Of a stretch of DNA of 64,000 nt, positions 10,008 through 18,700 are shown piece by piece; position 1 is the first letter of the stretch, and each line of letters starts with the position of its first letter. The position numbers and the translations under genes were made by a program. The stretch lies in assembly GCA_014804645.1 (NCBI GenBank), contig JAAUZI010000008.1, forward strand, positions 1 through 64,000, read 5' to 3'. This DNA comes from Lachnospiraceae bacterium. Lineage in GTDB: Bacteria; Bacillota; Clostridia; Lachnospirales; Lachnospiraceae. The notes under the pieces were generated by a model. That model made no database searches. It was not told the origin of the DNA and saw only the letters and a program-made list of their open reading frames with translations.

Positions 10008-11366
10008 TTAAGCCTTTCTCACACCCTCGGTGATAACCTTGACCATATAGGCGATCCTGTCCTCGGTCATGCCGGGATATACACCCACCCAGAAGGAATC
10101 TCTCATAATCCGGTCAGTCACCTCCAGTGTCCCGACAACCCGGTAACCCTCACCCGTACTGCGCATCTGGTCAAAACAGGGATGCCGGGTCAGATTGCCC
10201 GCAAACAGCATCCGGGTCTGTATCCCCTTTTCCTCAATATAGGGAACCAGCTTCTCCCTCTCCACTCCCTCCCGGCAGGTAAGCAGAAAACCAAACCAGC
10301 TGGGGGTAGAATACTCTGTGGCCCGAGGCAGGATCAACTTATCGGATAACTGCTCCAGGCCCTGGTACAGCAGCCTGAAATTTTCCTGTCTCCTGGCGAC
10401 AAAGCCCGGCAATTTCTTCAACTGGGCACAGCCGATGGCGGCCTGCATATCCGTGGCCTTCAGATTGTATCCGAAATGGGAATATACATATTTATGGTCG
10501 TATCCCCAGGGTAACTCCCCGTGTTGGCCGTTAAAGCGATTGCCGCACACACCATCCCGTCCGGAGGGGCACATGCAGTCTCTGCCCCAATCACGGAAGG
10601 AGCGGATAATCTTGTGGAGCAGCGGGTTGTCCGTGTAGACGGCCCCTCCCTCGCCCATGGTCATATGATGGGGGGGATAGAAACTGGAGGTGCCGATATC
10701 TCCAATGGTTCCCGTATATCGCTCCTCGTCCTCTATCCTGTATCTGCTCCCCAGGGCATCGCAGTTGTCCTCGATCAGCCACAGTCCATGTCTGTCGCAG
10801 AATTCCTTCACCTGCTTAAGGGGAAAGGGATTCCCAAGGGTGTGGGCAAGCATCACCGCTTTCGTCCGCTGGGAGTATGCTGCCTCCAACAGGGCCGGGT
10901 CTATGTTGTACTCCGGGATCGTCACATCCACAAACACCGGCACAGCCCCATACTGGATAATGGGCGTCACCGTAGTGGGAAATCCCGCCGCCACAGTGAT
11001 AACCTCGTCTCCTCTGCGCACCTGGCGGTCTCCCAGAAGGGGGGAGGTCAGAGCCATGAACGCCAGCAGATTAGCCGAGGAACCGGAGTTGACCAGAAAA
11101 CAGTACCGAGTGCCCAGATAGGCCGCCAGGTCTTTTTCAAACTGATCTGCATACCGCCCTGCGGTGAGCCAGAATTCCAATGCGCTGTCCACCAGATTGC
11201 GCATCTCCTCCCCGTCATAGACTCGGGAGGCATAGGGAATCCACTGTCCCTCTACATAATCGTCATTCCTCTTATGATATTTCTCATAGTATTCCTGCAC
11301 CGCATGCAAGATCTCTTCTCTTGCCTGCTCTTCTGTCCTGCCTTCAAACATTTCCTGGCCCATCAC
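10008..11366 (-). CDS. rfbH: CDP-6-deoxy-D-xylo-4-hexulose-3-dehydrase (RfbH/DdhC, E1), PLP/Fe-S type
   Basis: DegT/AspC fold with His replacing PLP Lys (SFYPPHHMTMGEGGAVYTD); Cys set EDNCD...DCMCPSGRDGVCG. Confidence 0.9.
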   Translation of the reverse strand: MMGQEMFEGRTEEQAREEILHAVQEYYEKYHKRNDDYVEGQWIPYASRVYDGEEMRNLVDSALEFWLTAGRYADQFEKDLAAYLGTRYCFLVNSGSSANLLAFMALTSPLLGDRQVRRGDEVITVAAGFPTTVTPIIQYGAVPVFVDVTIPEYNIDPALLEAAYSQRTKAVMLAHTLGNPFPLKQVKEFCDRHGLWLIEDNCDALGSRYRIEDEERYTGTIGDIGTSSFYPPHHMTMGEGGAVYTDNPLLHKIIRSFRDWGRDCMCPSGRDGVCGNRFNGQHGELPWGYDHKYVYSHFGYNLKATDMQAAIGCAQLKKLPGFVARRQENFRLLYQGLEQLSDKLILPRATEYSTPSWFGFLLTCREGVEREKLVPYIEEKGIQTRMLFAGNLTRHPCFDQMRSTGEGYRVVGTLEVTDRIMRDSFWVGVYPGMTEDRIAYMVKVITEGVRKA

Positions 11367-11371
11367 TTTCT

Positions 11372-11500
11372 ATTTTAAGTTCCGCATATTACCTGCGAGC
11401 ACACAGAGCCAGTGATCAGCATCTGGCTGCTTAGGCATCCAGATGTTGATCAGTGTACTCTTCGGAAATATGCTGATTTTAAGTTCCGCATATTACCTGC
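11372..11500. repeat. 25-bp perfect direct repeats flanking a hairpin
   Basis: attttaagttccgcatattacctgc at 11372-11396 and 11476-11500; between them cagtgatcagcatctgg / ccagatgttgatcagtg stem. Confidence 0.85.
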
Positions 11501-12279
11501 TATTCTTGCCACACCTTCCAAGGGGCCTGACCGGATGCCCACAGTTCATTCAGCCTGTCCATCTCCCGCTTTGTGTCCATGCACTGCCAATATCCGTCAT
11601 GGCGGTAGGCGGCAATCTGTCCCTCTCCGGCAAGCCGCTCCAGGGGCGACTTCTCAAACACTGTGGAGTCACCCTCAATATAGTCAAATATAGCCGGTTC
11701 CAGCACCATGTAGCCCACATTGATGCGATTGCTGTCCTTCCGTTTCTTCTCCCGGAAAGAAGAAATAGTATCGTCCTGCGCAATATCCAGCACTCCGAAA
11801 CGCTGTTCCAGGGACACCGCTGTCAGCGTTGCAATTTTGCCGTGAGACTGATGGAATGTCAGCAGCTTACTCATATCGATATCGGCCACGCCATCCCCAT
11901 AGGTCATCATAAAGGTCTCGTTGCCGATATACCGCTGCACCCGCTTGATCCTGCCACCGGTCATGGTATTGAGTCCCGTATCCACCAACGTAACCTTCCA
12001 GGGCTCCGACACATTGTTGTGAACAGTCATCTTATTTTCTTGGGAAAAATCAAAAGTCACATCGCTGTTGTGAAGATAGTAGTCCGCAAACCACTCCTTG
12101 ATCACATGCTGCTTATATCCGCAGCAGATGATAAACTCATAAAAACCATAGTGTGAATACTCTTTCATGATATGCCACAATATGGGTTTCTCCCCGATCT
12201 CAAGCATAGGTTTGGGCTTTAAATGGCTCTCTTCGCTGATCCGGGTTCCGTATCCCCCGGCCAAGATCACTACCTTCAT
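11500..12279 (-). CDS. rfbF: Glucose-1-phosphate cytidylyltransferase
   Basis: MKVVILAGGYGTRISEESHLKPKPMLEIGEKPILWHIMKEYSHYGF...DTGLNTMTGGRI. Confidence 0.92.
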   Translation of the reverse strand: MKVVILAGGYGTRISEESHLKPKPMLEIGEKPILWHIMKEYSHYGFYEFIICCGYKQHVIKEWFADYYLHNSDVTFDFSQENKMTVHNNVSEPWKVTLVDTGLNTMTGGRIKRVQRYIGNETFMMTYGDGVADIDMSKLLTFHQSHGKIATLTAVSLEQRFGVLDIAQDDTISSFREKKRKDSNRINVGYMVLEPAIFDYIEGDSTVFEKSPLERLAGEGQIAAYRHDGYWQCMDTKREMDRLNELWASGQAPWKVWQE

Positions 12280-12297
12280 ATTTTCCTCATTTCTGCA

Positions 12298-13935
12298 TTA
12301 TTTTGCTATATATTTCCAAAAGAATCCCGTCGCCTCACCCGAAAAATTACGCCCGGTAAGAATAGTCTCCTCCGCAACTGCATCTATTTTATATGGTCTG
12401 CTGCTGTACGCAACTGTGCGTGCTATCTCATGGAGACTTGTGATTCCCCCCAGTATAATAACAATACACAATATATAAGTTCCGGCTGTTTTTAGTCTCT
12501 CTTCAAATCTTTTTATCACCCAAAAATAAATCAATATCAGTCCAGGTATAGATGCCCGCATACAAAAATCAATATTTGTCCCTATCTTTATCAGGGGAAA
12601 AATCAAAAGAGTAATGCTGCATAACCACCAAAGGCCGGTCTGAGATTTTTTCTGTCGAAGCAGCAACAGATATATCCCTGCCTCCAGCAAATAGAACCAC
12701 AATAACAGCATACCATGTGAGAAGATTTTATTGATGGGATATCCTCGGCCCAGCAAATACAAGGCACTTCCCGCTACGCCGCATGCAATAACGATTGTGC
12801 CAAGCAGCTTTAAGCGTCTTAAATATCCGCGTATCGCCAGCCAGACAAATCCAACTATGACTCCTATCAAGCAAAGACCTAACACAATAAATATACCAAC
12901 GGGAATCTGGGTTATTCTCTCCAGCATCCCACCGACTGTATTTTGGATTAAATACAAGCCACTTATAATCCCTATCGCCCCGCCACAGACAATATTGGGA
13001 ATGCTTGCCAGTCTTTTCCATACCTCTTTAAAATACTCAGCTACGGATCCATATTGATCTATGGGCTTATCCCCTTTCAAAATAATATATGCAACATAGG
13101 GAAACAAGCCAACAAACGGAAGGGTTGATGTCAACATAACGCTTGCCCAGATCATTATGCAATTTTGGGGATGTGGCCGTAAAAACAGTAACCCGCAGGC
13201 GATCCATACAGGCACAGCCTGATTAAAGACCCAGAAAAGCTGCGTTGTCATGGATGAGTATTGATAGATTCCCGGCCAGCGTTCCAGATGCTCTACTCCC
13301 CACAAAGTCATAAGGGGTTCCCCATTACACAGCGTGCCGACTATATCCAGACCGCTGAAAAAAATAAATATAAGCAGCGGCCACAGACTGACCTTTTTTC
13401 GCCAGTAACAGATCAGACTATAGAAAATAACGATGCCCAATATTGCCCAGACACATTGAAAAGCATAGCCTGCCTCCCTGCCAAATAACTTGCCAATCAG
13501 ACCGGCAGGCAGCCAAAAACCGATATAATAAATCAATCCCCTCTCCTGTATGGCACCATCTATTTCCATTGGACGCAGCACAGGCCAATCCTCTTTGACC
13601 AAAATGTCAAAGATCGTATTCCGCCATAAATGATCATCATTCTGCCAGACGTATCCGCCAACTCCGGATAAGACAACCCACAGCGCAATAAGCATTACCA
13701 CAACAAGACATTTCCAGAGAGCCCTTCTATCTGTAGAGCGCCCCACTCTTTCCACCGGTTCCGAAAGCATATATCTATGTATGCTCATATATGCCCCGAT
13801 GACGATAATGCATGACATGACCGCCCCAATGTACCACTTGCACCAGCCAACGCAAAAGATCAAAACGGGAAACAGAAGGTAAATATGTGCGGCCGTCAAT
13901 ATTATCAAATTTATTCTTTTCCTCTTTTTGTCCAT
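12298..13935 (-). CDS. Polytopic membrane protein of polysaccharide cluster (polymerase or GT-C-like)
   Basis: 552-aa ORF with many hydrophobic helices; internal start MDKKRKRINLI preferred. Confidence 0.7.
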   Translation of the reverse strand: MDKKRKRINLIILTAAHIYLLFPVLIFCVGWCKWYIGAVMSCIIVIGAYMSIHRYMLSEPVERVGRSTDRRALWKCLVVVMLIALWVVLSGVGGYVWQNDDHLWRNTIFDILVKEDWPVLRPMEIDGAIQERGLIYYIGFWLPAGLIGKLFGREAGYAFQCVWAILGIVIFYSLICYWRKKVSLWPLLIFIFFSGLDIVGTLCNGEPLMTLWGVEHLERWPGIYQYSSMTTQLFWVFNQAVPVWIACGLLFLRPHPQNCIMIWASVMLTSTLPFVGLFPYVAYIILKGDKPIDQYGSVAEYFKEVWKRLASIPNIVCGGAIGIISGLYLIQNTVGGMLERITQIPVGIFIVLGLCLIGVIVGFVWLAIRGYLRRLKLLGTIVIACGVAGSALYLLGRGYPINKIFSHGMLLLWFYLLEAGIYLLLLRQKKSQTGLWWLCSITLLIFPLIKIGTNIDFCMRASIPGLILIYFWVIKRFEERLKTAGTYILCIVIILGGITSLHEIARTVAYSSRPYKIDAVAEETILTGRNFSGEATGFFWKYIAK

Positions 13936-15359
13936 AAGAGCGACCCCATATTCCATATCAGTCTATTTTTCAACAATAATTGAACCATCCCATAAATGAT
14001 TATGCCCTCTATTGTCAAAATTATAGTGTGTGCCAGCGTTGCCGTATGCAGCAAATACTTCTCTGTCATCTTTAGAGCGAACAGCATAATCAAACTGCCG
14101 GTCAAAGCCTGTAACAGGGCAAACAGAATTTTCTTTTTATCTATCAATTTTCTCAAAAATGATCCCTGGCACATTAACACTACCAATTCCGCAAGCACTG
14201 ATGCCGCGGCAGCCCCAAAGGCTCCATATCGCGGAATGGCGTACAGATTGAACAAAACATTGGTAATTGCGCCTAAAGCAGAACAAATACTCATCCGATT
14301 CTGCATCTCCATTGGCACCAGATACTGCATACCGCTGATATTGCTGAATCCAATAATAAAGACTAGGGGACAGAGCATAACGAGCAGATCTGCCACTCTG
14401 CCATAATCGGCTCCCATAAACCAAGGGATCAGATTGTGCGCAATGGACATAATCCCAAATGCAATCGGAAAGGCAAATAAACATATCAGTTCATGTGACT
14501 GTGTCAATAAATCCTTTATTTCCTGGAACTTATCCTGGCTCTTGAGCGCCGCGACTCTCGAGGCAGCCACCGCGCCATAGGCCGTGACAACGGCAACGCA
14601 GGCTCTTTGAACTGTCTGTGCCAACTCATAATAGCCCGTTTCTGATGAATTGCCAGTAATCAATTCAATCATTGTCTTATCTATCAGCAGATAAATCTGA
14701 ATAGATATTTGGGGGATAAACAGCTGCAAAATGCCTTTAAAATGTTTTCTGGGCCGTAATTTTTTGTATGAAACCCTTTGTATCTCCCGGCAGATATCTC
14801 CCCACAACAGAGCCTGTCCTATAAAATTGCCAACACAGTAAATACATACATACAGATAGAGGTCTCTCGGCGAGCGTATGAATATTAAAATGGCTGACAT
14901 TGTCAATAGCTTGACAATAATATTTCTTGTGGTTATCTTTTTAAAATTTTCAACCCCTTGAAAATACCAGGTTATATCCACATAAGCAGCTAAGATATCC
15001 ATTGTCTGTATCAGCAAAAGCACCGCATAAGACTTCATATGAATAGCAAACGGTAAATAAACAGCAATGCTGATTGTCAGTAAAATGCACCGCAGCAGAA
15101 ATATTTCCCAAAACACTATGCTTTTCTTCTGTATATCAGCTTGCGTATATGCTATCTCCCGCTGTGCATAAAGATTGCTGCCCACGGTTCCAAACAATAC
15201 GAAATAAGTCACAATACTTCTGGTATAACTATACTGTCCAATCCCTCCGGCTCCAATGGTGCGGGTAATAAAGGGAGTCAAAACAATCGGCAGGAGCAGA
15301 GTAAATAATTGATATATGCTGTTATATAAATAATTGGCATTCAACTTTTTGATTTTCAT
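13911..15359 (-). CDS. wzx: Wzx-type flippase (polysaccharide biosynthesis/MATE-like)
   Basis: MKIKKLNANYLYNSIYQLFTLLLPIVLTPFITRTIGAGGIGQYSYTRSIVTYF; about 12-14 TM protein. The ORF-track start is GTG at 15383; the ATG at 15359 is preferred. Confidence 0.88.
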   Translation of the reverse strand: MKIKKLNANYLYNSIYQLFTLLLPIVLTPFITRTIGAGGIGQYSYTRSIVTYFVLFGTVGSNLYAQREIAYTQADIQKKSIVFWEIFLLRCILLTISIAVYLPFAIHMKSYAVLLLIQTMDILAAYVDITWYFQGVENFKKITTRNIIVKLLTMSAILIFIRSPRDLYLYVCIYCVGNFIGQALLWGDICREIQRVSYKKLRPRKHFKGILQLFIPQISIQIYLLIDKTMIELITGNSSETGYYELAQTVQRACVAVVTAYGAVAASRVAALKSQDKFQEIKDLLTQSHELICLFAFPIAFGIMSIAHNLIPWFMGADYGRVADLLVMLCPLVFIIGFSNISGMQYLVPMEMQNRMSICSALGAITNVLFNLYAIPRYGAFGAAAASVLAELVVLMCQGSFLRKLIDKKKILFALLQALTGSLIMLFALKMTEKYLLHTATLAHTIILTIEGIIIYGMVQLLLKNRLIWNMGSLLWTKRGKE

Positions 15360-15373
15360 AATTTGTTTCTGTG

Positions 15374-15480
15374 TTATACTCACTAATGATTAGATTTTCC
15401 TTTCCGCATGGCGCATGCTGCCCGATTATGCGGCATGTGCCATGCGAAAATTGGAAAATCTTAACGTTAGTCAGTATAAT
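15374..15480. repeat. Long imperfect palindrome (about 47-bp arms)
   Basis: ttatactcactaatgattagattttcc-tttccgcatggcgcatgctg pairs with cggcatgtgccatgcgaaaattggaaaatcttaacgttagtcagtataa with about seven mismatches and a 2-nt bulge. Confidence 0.85.
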
Positions 15481-16380
15481 TCATGGTTGATATTTTGGCT
15501 CAAATCCAAGTTTACCATGCCTTACATCTCGCAGCGCCTGCCTAAACTGAACTAAAGATAATATTGAGGGATAGTATCTGATAAGCATGTATATGATCTT
15601 GCATCTATCCACAAGGCATTGGTACCAATTGAAATACAATTTGTATGTGTACATTTTATTGCGGAACAGATAGTAGTATTTCCAGCTCTGACGAGCAATA
15701 CTATTCTCCAGCGAATCGTGGAGAATTACCGCATCGCTTACGCACTTAATAATGCCAATATTTCTAATGCGAAACGAATATTCTGTGTCATCATAAAAAA
15801 TAAAATATTCCCTGTACGGTAGTCCTACCTTTTCTATTGCCTCCCTGCGAATTACCGTTCCAACAAAAGAAAAAATATCTATATCCACTATCGGCTCTTT
15901 ATACTTTTCAAGCGAAAGAGGTTTCTCCTTTACCTGACCCAGAACGCTCTTTATACAGCGTCTATGATTAACGGATATACCATTATTGTCTATCACTTTA
16001 CCGCACAGAGCCTGAACAGTTTCTTTCTCCTCTTCTTCTAACATGCCATATGCATCTGCAATTTTTTCCAGACAGTCCGGATGTGGATATGCATCATCAT
16101 CCGCAACCCAGATCCACTCCGCACTTAACTTAACCGCCTCCTGCATTCCCAGATAAAATCCACCCGATCCTCCGGAATTATTGGGGGTATGAATAATTAT
16201 CGGACTATACAAGGATGTATGCTTTTCCCATTCATCTAAATATTCTTTCGTGCCGTCTGTGGAGCAGTTGTCAATTATCAAAATGTATTTCGGAGATAAG
16301 GTCTGCATTTCATATGCTGCCAGACACTTTTTTAGTTTTGTCAGCCTGTTATATGTCACAATAACAATTCCTATATCCAT
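15481..16380 (-). CDS. GT2 family glycosyltransferase (galactofuranosyl/rhamnosyltransferase-like)
   Basis: MDIGIVIVTYNRLTKLKKCLAAYEMQTLSPKYILIIDNCSTDGT...WIWVADDDAYPHPDCL; ATG at 16380. Confidence 0.85.
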   Translation of the reverse strand: MDIGIVIVTYNRLTKLKKCLAAYEMQTLSPKYILIIDNCSTDGTKEYLDEWEKHTSLYSPIIIHTPNNSGGSGGFYLGMQEAVKLSAEWIWVADDDAYPHPDCLEKIADAYGMLEEEEKETVQALCGKVIDNNGISVNHRRCIKSVLGQVKEKPLSLEKYKEPIVDIDIFSFVGTVIRREAIEKVGLPYREYFIFYDDTEYSFRIRNIGIIKCVSDAVILHDSLENSIARQSWKYYYLFRNKMYTYKLYFNWYQCLVDRCKIIYMLIRYYPSILSLVQFRQALRDVRHGKLGFEPKYQP

Positions 16381-16474
16381 AAAACTTCTCCAACATACAT
16401 TATTAAATACTTGGAAACAATATTTCTTCTTATAATAGCACATCCAGACCAATATCGCAAATATATTTTGTCCT

Positions 16475-17416
16475 TTAAGAAAACTTCAAAACAATCACCA
16501 AATCACACACCAACGTCTTAATCCTGGTCTCCCGCCAATGTCTCCCCGCATTCCTCAGCACTTGGCCCAGGCGGCCGGACTGTAACGCCTCATACCTCCC
16601 CTGCATGGAAACTGTTTTCCTCTGCAAAGCCGCCTTCCCAGCCTCTGTCTGCAACACATCCTCTCTGGCAAATGCCTGCAGGAACTGCAAATAATCCCTG
16701 ATTTCCTTCAGTTTTCGCTCCCTTTGTAACAGACGACCCAAGCGATGTTCCTCCCCTGCTGTATTGCTGTCATGCCTGCGATGGCATGCCAAAACCTCAT
16801 TCATCTGATAAAAGCATCCCTTCTCTGCCGCTCTGGCACAGATCAGAAAATCATGGGGAAGCTCGCTGTAGCTTTGCGGCCAGCTCAGATACCATTCCCG
16901 TCTGTAAGCCATCGCCATACCGGGCCACTCATATTTATAAAATACATCTGCAATTCTGACCTGACGCAGATTTTCTTTTCCTTTTCCACGCGTTTCGTGG
17001 GTGGGAGCCATAATGGAGTGAATATCGGCTCCTTCTGCGTCGATCAGACTCAGCTTGCAGCACACCACCATTGCCTCCGGGCACTCTTCAAGCACCTGAC
17101 ACATATGCTCAATCTTCTCCCTATGCCAAAGGTCGTCCTGGTCGGCCAAAAACACGATATCGCCACTGCACAGGCTCATAGCATAGTAGAAATTGGCCGG
17201 ATATCCCTTATTCTGTTCGTTTTGATAGAGTCTCCAGGTATCTTGCAGACCGTTGTTTCCGATGAACTTTCGGATAATATGCACGGTTTCATCCACTGAG
17301 CCGTCATCGCACAGTATCACCTCGTCAGGCTGCCTGCTCTGGCGCAGAAGGGATTCCAGCTGCTGCCCAATATATTTTTCGCCATTATAGGTGGCCATAC
17401 AAACAGATATTTTCAT
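16475..17416 (-). CDS. GT2 family glycosyltransferase
   Basis: MKISVCMATYNGEKYIGQQLESLLRQSRQPDEVILCDDGSVDETV...LADQDDLW. Confidence 0.87.
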   Translation of the reverse strand: MKISVCMATYNGEKYIGQQLESLLRQSRQPDEVILCDDGSVDETVHIIRKFIGNNGLQDTWRLYQNEQNKGYPANFYYAMSLCSGDIVFLADQDDLWHREKIEHMCQVLEECPEAMVVCCKLSLIDAEGADIHSIMAPTHETRGKGKENLRQVRIADVFYKYEWPGMAMAYRREWYLSWPQSYSELPHDFLICARAAEKGCFYQMNEVLACHRRHDSNTAGEEHRLGRLLQRERKLKEIRDYLQFLQAFAREDVLQTEAGKAALQRKTVSMQGRYEALQSGRLGQVLRNAGRHWRETRIKTLVCDLVIVLKFS

Positions 17417-17492
17417 CTCGCTTAATTCTCCCTTGCATATTACCCTGCTCATGCCTCTTGCACTTTCGCAATTATCTACAAAGTTCCGTTTT

Positions 17493-17525
17493 TATAGCCC
17501 TGTTATTAAAATAACATAGGCTATA
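17493..17525. repeat. Hairpin overlapping the stop codon of the 17521-18621 gene
   Basis: tatagcc-ctgttattaaaataacata-ggctata; nested TGTTAT/ATAACA. Confidence 0.7.
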
Positions 17526-18621
17526 TTTCCAACACTTGCCGGTACTGACCAACAACGTTTTCCAAATTATATTTTTCAAATCTCTCCACATGAGCCGGTG
17601 TCTTTTCCGCCTCCTCAATCCTCTCCAGCCACTCTTCCACATCCATTGGTTCTTTCACATAAAATGCCTTTCCTTCTGTCACCTCTTTCAAACAGGCGCA
17701 TTCCGTTGTCACAACATTCTTTCCTTTTCTCATGGCCTCGATGGGCGGCATTCCAAAACCTTCAAAAATACTCGGGAACAGGAATAACAGACAATTTTCA
17801 TATAGACAATCCCGCTCCTGGTCCGTCACAAATCCTGTAAAAATCACCATATCCTGTATATCCAGTTCCTGTACTATTTTCTGAATACTCTCCACGTCTC
17901 CGCCGACTCCGCTGACTACAAACTTTTCCTCTGTCATACCTCGTTCCTTCCGCCTCAGCATGACATACAAAATGGTACTGAGATTCTTATGGGGGAGTAT
18001 TGAACTGACACAATAGAAATATTTCTCCTCACAAATATCAAACTTTTCTCGAATATCTGAAAATGTCAAATTAGACGGCTTACTAATAATTGGGTTATAT
18101 ATTGTATATATTTTATCCTTAACGCAAGGATATTTCGCCACCAAATCATCTCTGCAGTAATTGGATATTGTAATTATTGTGTCAGAGGTACTGCATGTAT
18201 TCCACCACGCATACTTTAAAAACATTCTCCTAAGACATGAAAAATATTCCGGGAAATGCAGCGCCTGTAAATCGTGTATCACGGTAACATAGGGAATACC
18301 GTTTCCGTATGTCCAGGGCTTACTGTAAACCGGAATAAACATAACATCAATTTCTTCTTTTTTTGCGGTTCTGTCAAGGTGCAAATTTTCCCATAGAATT
18401 CTTTTAGCCTGATTCGCACAATTAATCGGGCATATATGCAGAGTGAACCCGTTTTTTTCTCCATAATGGCGAAAGCTTTCCTCGTTATCCCTCGCCACAA
18501 ACAGAACATACTCATTAGAACCGTCATATTTCTGAAATCCATCCAACAGATTTCTGATATAAGATTCCGTTCCTCCGCACTTTCCCACCCTGACCCAAAG
18601 CAAATCTATTCCTATCCGCAT
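17521..18621 (-). CDS. GT4 family glycosyltransferase
   Basis: MRIGIDLLWVRVGKCGGTESYIRNLLDGF...FLFPSIFEGFGMPPIEAMRKGKNVVTTE. Confidence 0.9.
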   Translation of the reverse strand: MRIGIDLLWVRVGKCGGTESYIRNLLDGFQKYDGSNEYVLFVARDNEESFRHYGEKNGFTLHICPINCANQAKRILWENLHLDRTAKKEEIDVMFIPVYSKPWTYGNGIPYVTVIHDLQALHFPEYFSCLRRMFLKYAWWNTCSTSDTIITISNYCRDDLVAKYPCVKDKIYTIYNPIISKPSNLTFSDIREKFDICEEKYFYCVSSILPHKNLSTILYVMLRRKERGMTEEKFVVSGVGGDVESIQKIVQELDIQDMVIFTGFVTDQERDCLYENCLLFLFPSIFEGFGMPPIEAMRKGKNVVTTECACLKEVTEGKAFYVKEPMDVEEWLERIEEAEKTPAHVERFEKYNLENVVGQYRQVLEI

Positions 18622-18638
18622 ATCCGCTAATCCCTTCC

Positions 18639-18680
18639 CGGAGCTGCATCGTGGCTTATTTCATCCATTCCGCAGCTCCG
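18639..18680. repeat. Intergenic inverted repeat
   Basis: cggagctgc / gcagctccg perfect 9-bp arms between the 18701 stop and the 18621 start. Confidence 0.6.
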
Positions 18681-18700
18681 CATACCTTACTCCTCCGCCA

